Of a stretch of DNA of 52,125 bases, positions 51,058 to 52,125 are shown piece by piece. Each line of letters begins with the position of its first letter. Position 1 is the first letter of the stretch. The notes below the pieces were generated by a model, which was not told the origin of the DNA, made no database searches, and saw only the letters and a program-made list of their open reading frames with translations. The translations under genes and the position numbers were made by a program. Source of the stretch: Lachnospiraceae bacterium (GTDB lineage Bacteria > Bacillota > Clostridia > Lachnospirales > Lachnospiraceae); NCBI GenBank assembly GCA_024684085.1, contig JAIKXM010000002.1:1-52125 (forward strand). Reading direction: 5' to 3'.

Positions 51058-52125
51058 TCAGTTTTCATTCACCTTCCAGTACCCGCGAGTTCCGTCTACT
51101 CTCTCCAATCGCTTTTGTGCCTTCAGATCATCCATTGCCCGCTGTACTGTACTTCTCGACACATCCAGAACATCTGCCAGCTCTTTTTGAGTAATATGCG
51201 GATTAGATTCCACCTTTTCAAGAATATTTTTGTATAGTTCCTGCCCATTAGACTCAAGATTAGCTTCATTAGCGTCATGATTAGCATCAATCGGCTTCAT
51301 ATTAGCCTCATTGTTTGAAGCTAATGCTTTTGGACCAAACGGTATAACAATCCTGAAAACATCACCCTCCGTCAGGATTGGCTCCGCATGGGAATACAGC
51401 TTCGTATACTTGTAAAGGTTTCTCATACCGGATCCCAAAGTATCAGCACGGCCAATATTCACGAAGAAGCTGGACAAAAGCGGATTTTTAGGATACGGCG
51501 AAAACTCCGTGATGCTGAGCGGTCCGTTAAACTTCGACTTGCTCCAGTTCTCCGTACGGAGCTGATCCTTCTCTATGATCAATTTTGCCGGGAAAGCATT
51601 GGAATAGTCGCGATGGATCAGTATATTGCTGATCACTTCACGTGCAATGCGCACCCTGGCATCAACACTTATATCATTATCAAGAACATGCCGGTTATCC
51701 ATATGCTTCAGGCAGAAATCCATAAGCCTGTCATAAGCTTCGATCAGGTTCACATCTACCATATCCCGGTCATCATACCGGTCGATGTTATCCACACGAT
51801 ATATAGCATCTGTTATATAACCGGGCACACATGTTTTTATGACTTCCGGCTTTCCGAACAGAAGGACAGCTGCAAGATTAAAACCGCTCTCCCCGGTAAC
51901 CATGTTCTGAACATAAAGACCGGCGGAGCGCATTATCTCCATATCATCCATGCTCTTCCAAGGATGCTTCTCCTGATCCTGTTTCCTGGCAAGCTCACGA
52001 ACCTTATCCATAAGCTCAAGCTTCAAATGTGATTCATTTGCGTAAGGCAGGATCTGCTGCTCCCGGTATTCCGATGATTTGCGGGATATGATCTCGGCTA
52101 CACGGTCATTCTTATCCGTTACATC
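51058..52125 (-). CDS. AlbA/Schlafen-type ATP-binding transcriptional regulator, partial
   Basis: The frame is open to the right edge, so the N-terminus (probably with the AlbA_2 DNA-binding domain) lies outside the window; 355 codons are seen. The HATPase_c_4-like part is clear: REVISNILIHRDYSNAFPAKLIIEKD, then FFVNIGRADTLGSGMRNLYKY. A linker with several NEAN-type units is followed by a winged helix (ITQKELADVLDVSRSTVQRAMDDL). A TTG at 52026 could be read as a start but the frame continues above it without stop. Such proteins are widespread regulators of unknown targets, also called RecG-like. Not linked to the cluster. Confidence 0.8.
   Translation of the reverse strand, partial: DVTDKNDRVAEIISRKSSEYREQQILPYANESHLKLELMDKVRELARKQDQEKHPWKSMDDMEIMRSAGLYVQNMVTGESGFNLAAVLLFGKPEVIKTCVPGYITDAIYRVDNIDRYDDRDMVDVNLIEAYDRLMDFCLKHMDNRHVLDNDISVDARVRIAREVISNILIHRDYSNAFPAKLIIEKDQLRTENWSKSKFNGPLSITEFSPYPKNPLLSSFFVNIGRADTLGSGMRNLYKYTKLYSHAEPILTEGDVFRIVIPFGPKALASNNEANMKPIDANHDANEANLESNGQELYKNILEKVESNPHITQKELADVLDVSRSTVQRAMDDLKAQKRLERVDGTRGYWKVNEN

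Overview
The window reads as a chromosomal segment of a motile, Gram-positive anaerobe, most likely a member of the Lachnospiraceae (Clostridia). The reasons are AGGAGG-type ribosome sites before nearly every gene, a flgM-flgN-flgK-flgK-flgL-fliW-csrA block of Firmicutes type, a PLP-dependent MocR regulator, ECF S-components including BioY, a TrpB2-type synthase, and lineage-typical proteins of unknown function. The genus cannot be fixed from the sequence. No rRNA, tRNA, CRISPR array, transposase or phage structural gene was recognised.

Layout, left to right. 1-5.7 kb: the start of a Fic gene cut by the left edge, with an iterated operator; a MATE transporter; a YgjP-like metallopeptidase; a C-terminally truncated MocR regulator divergent from an ECF S-component; and a DUF436/GIY-YIG pair. 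5.7-10.5 kb: one giant GGDEF/EAL/PAS/GAF protein. 10.6-13.5 kb: a LysR regulator divergent from trpB2, with a well-formed promoter and LysR dyad between them. 13.6-17.1 kb: an alpha/beta hydrolase, two coiled-coil proteins behind a sigma-28 promoter, and a repeat-bearing lipoprotein. 17.1-18.8 kb: an AT-rich two-gene cassette, a HipA/CtkA-like kinase plus a DUF2442-HTH partner, behind a perfect palindrome. 18.9-21.1 kb: a LexA-boxed operon (HAD protein, Y-family polymerase, small basic protein). 21.1-22.3 kb: bioY and a GNAT gene under a promoter overlapped by a BirA-type box and a 24-bp iteron array. 22.5-28.7 kb: a FliD-like protein, D-2-hydroxyacid dehydrogenase, glycogen debranching enzyme and UDP-galactopyranose mutase.

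28.8-38.9 kb is the late flagellar region on the minus strand. A sigma-28 promoter drives flgM-flgN-flgK-flgK2-flgL-fliW-csrA, which ends in an intrinsic terminator. A second sigma-28-like promoter abuts that terminator and appears to start its transcript inside the hairpin, so flaG-fliD-fliS-fliT would be read without being terminated. 39-50.7 kb is a minus-strand signalling cluster: HPt protein, PAS histidine kinase, REC-HD-GYP protein, a CheB without receiver, a free-standing receiver, a CheA without its CheW-like domain, a hybrid kinase with HPt, and a membrane hybrid kinase whose C-terminus is a DegV (fatty-acid-binding) domain. These look like parts of one phosphorelay placed directly upstream of the flagellar genes. 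The right edge cuts an AlbA/Schlafen-type ATP-binding regulator.

The strongest candidates for little-described biology are the kinase-receiver-DegV fusion and its cluster, the HipA/CtkA-like kinase with its DUF2442-HTH partner, the nested terminator/sigma-28 promoter, and the BirA iteron array. All functional statements rest on reading motifs by eye; no database search was run.
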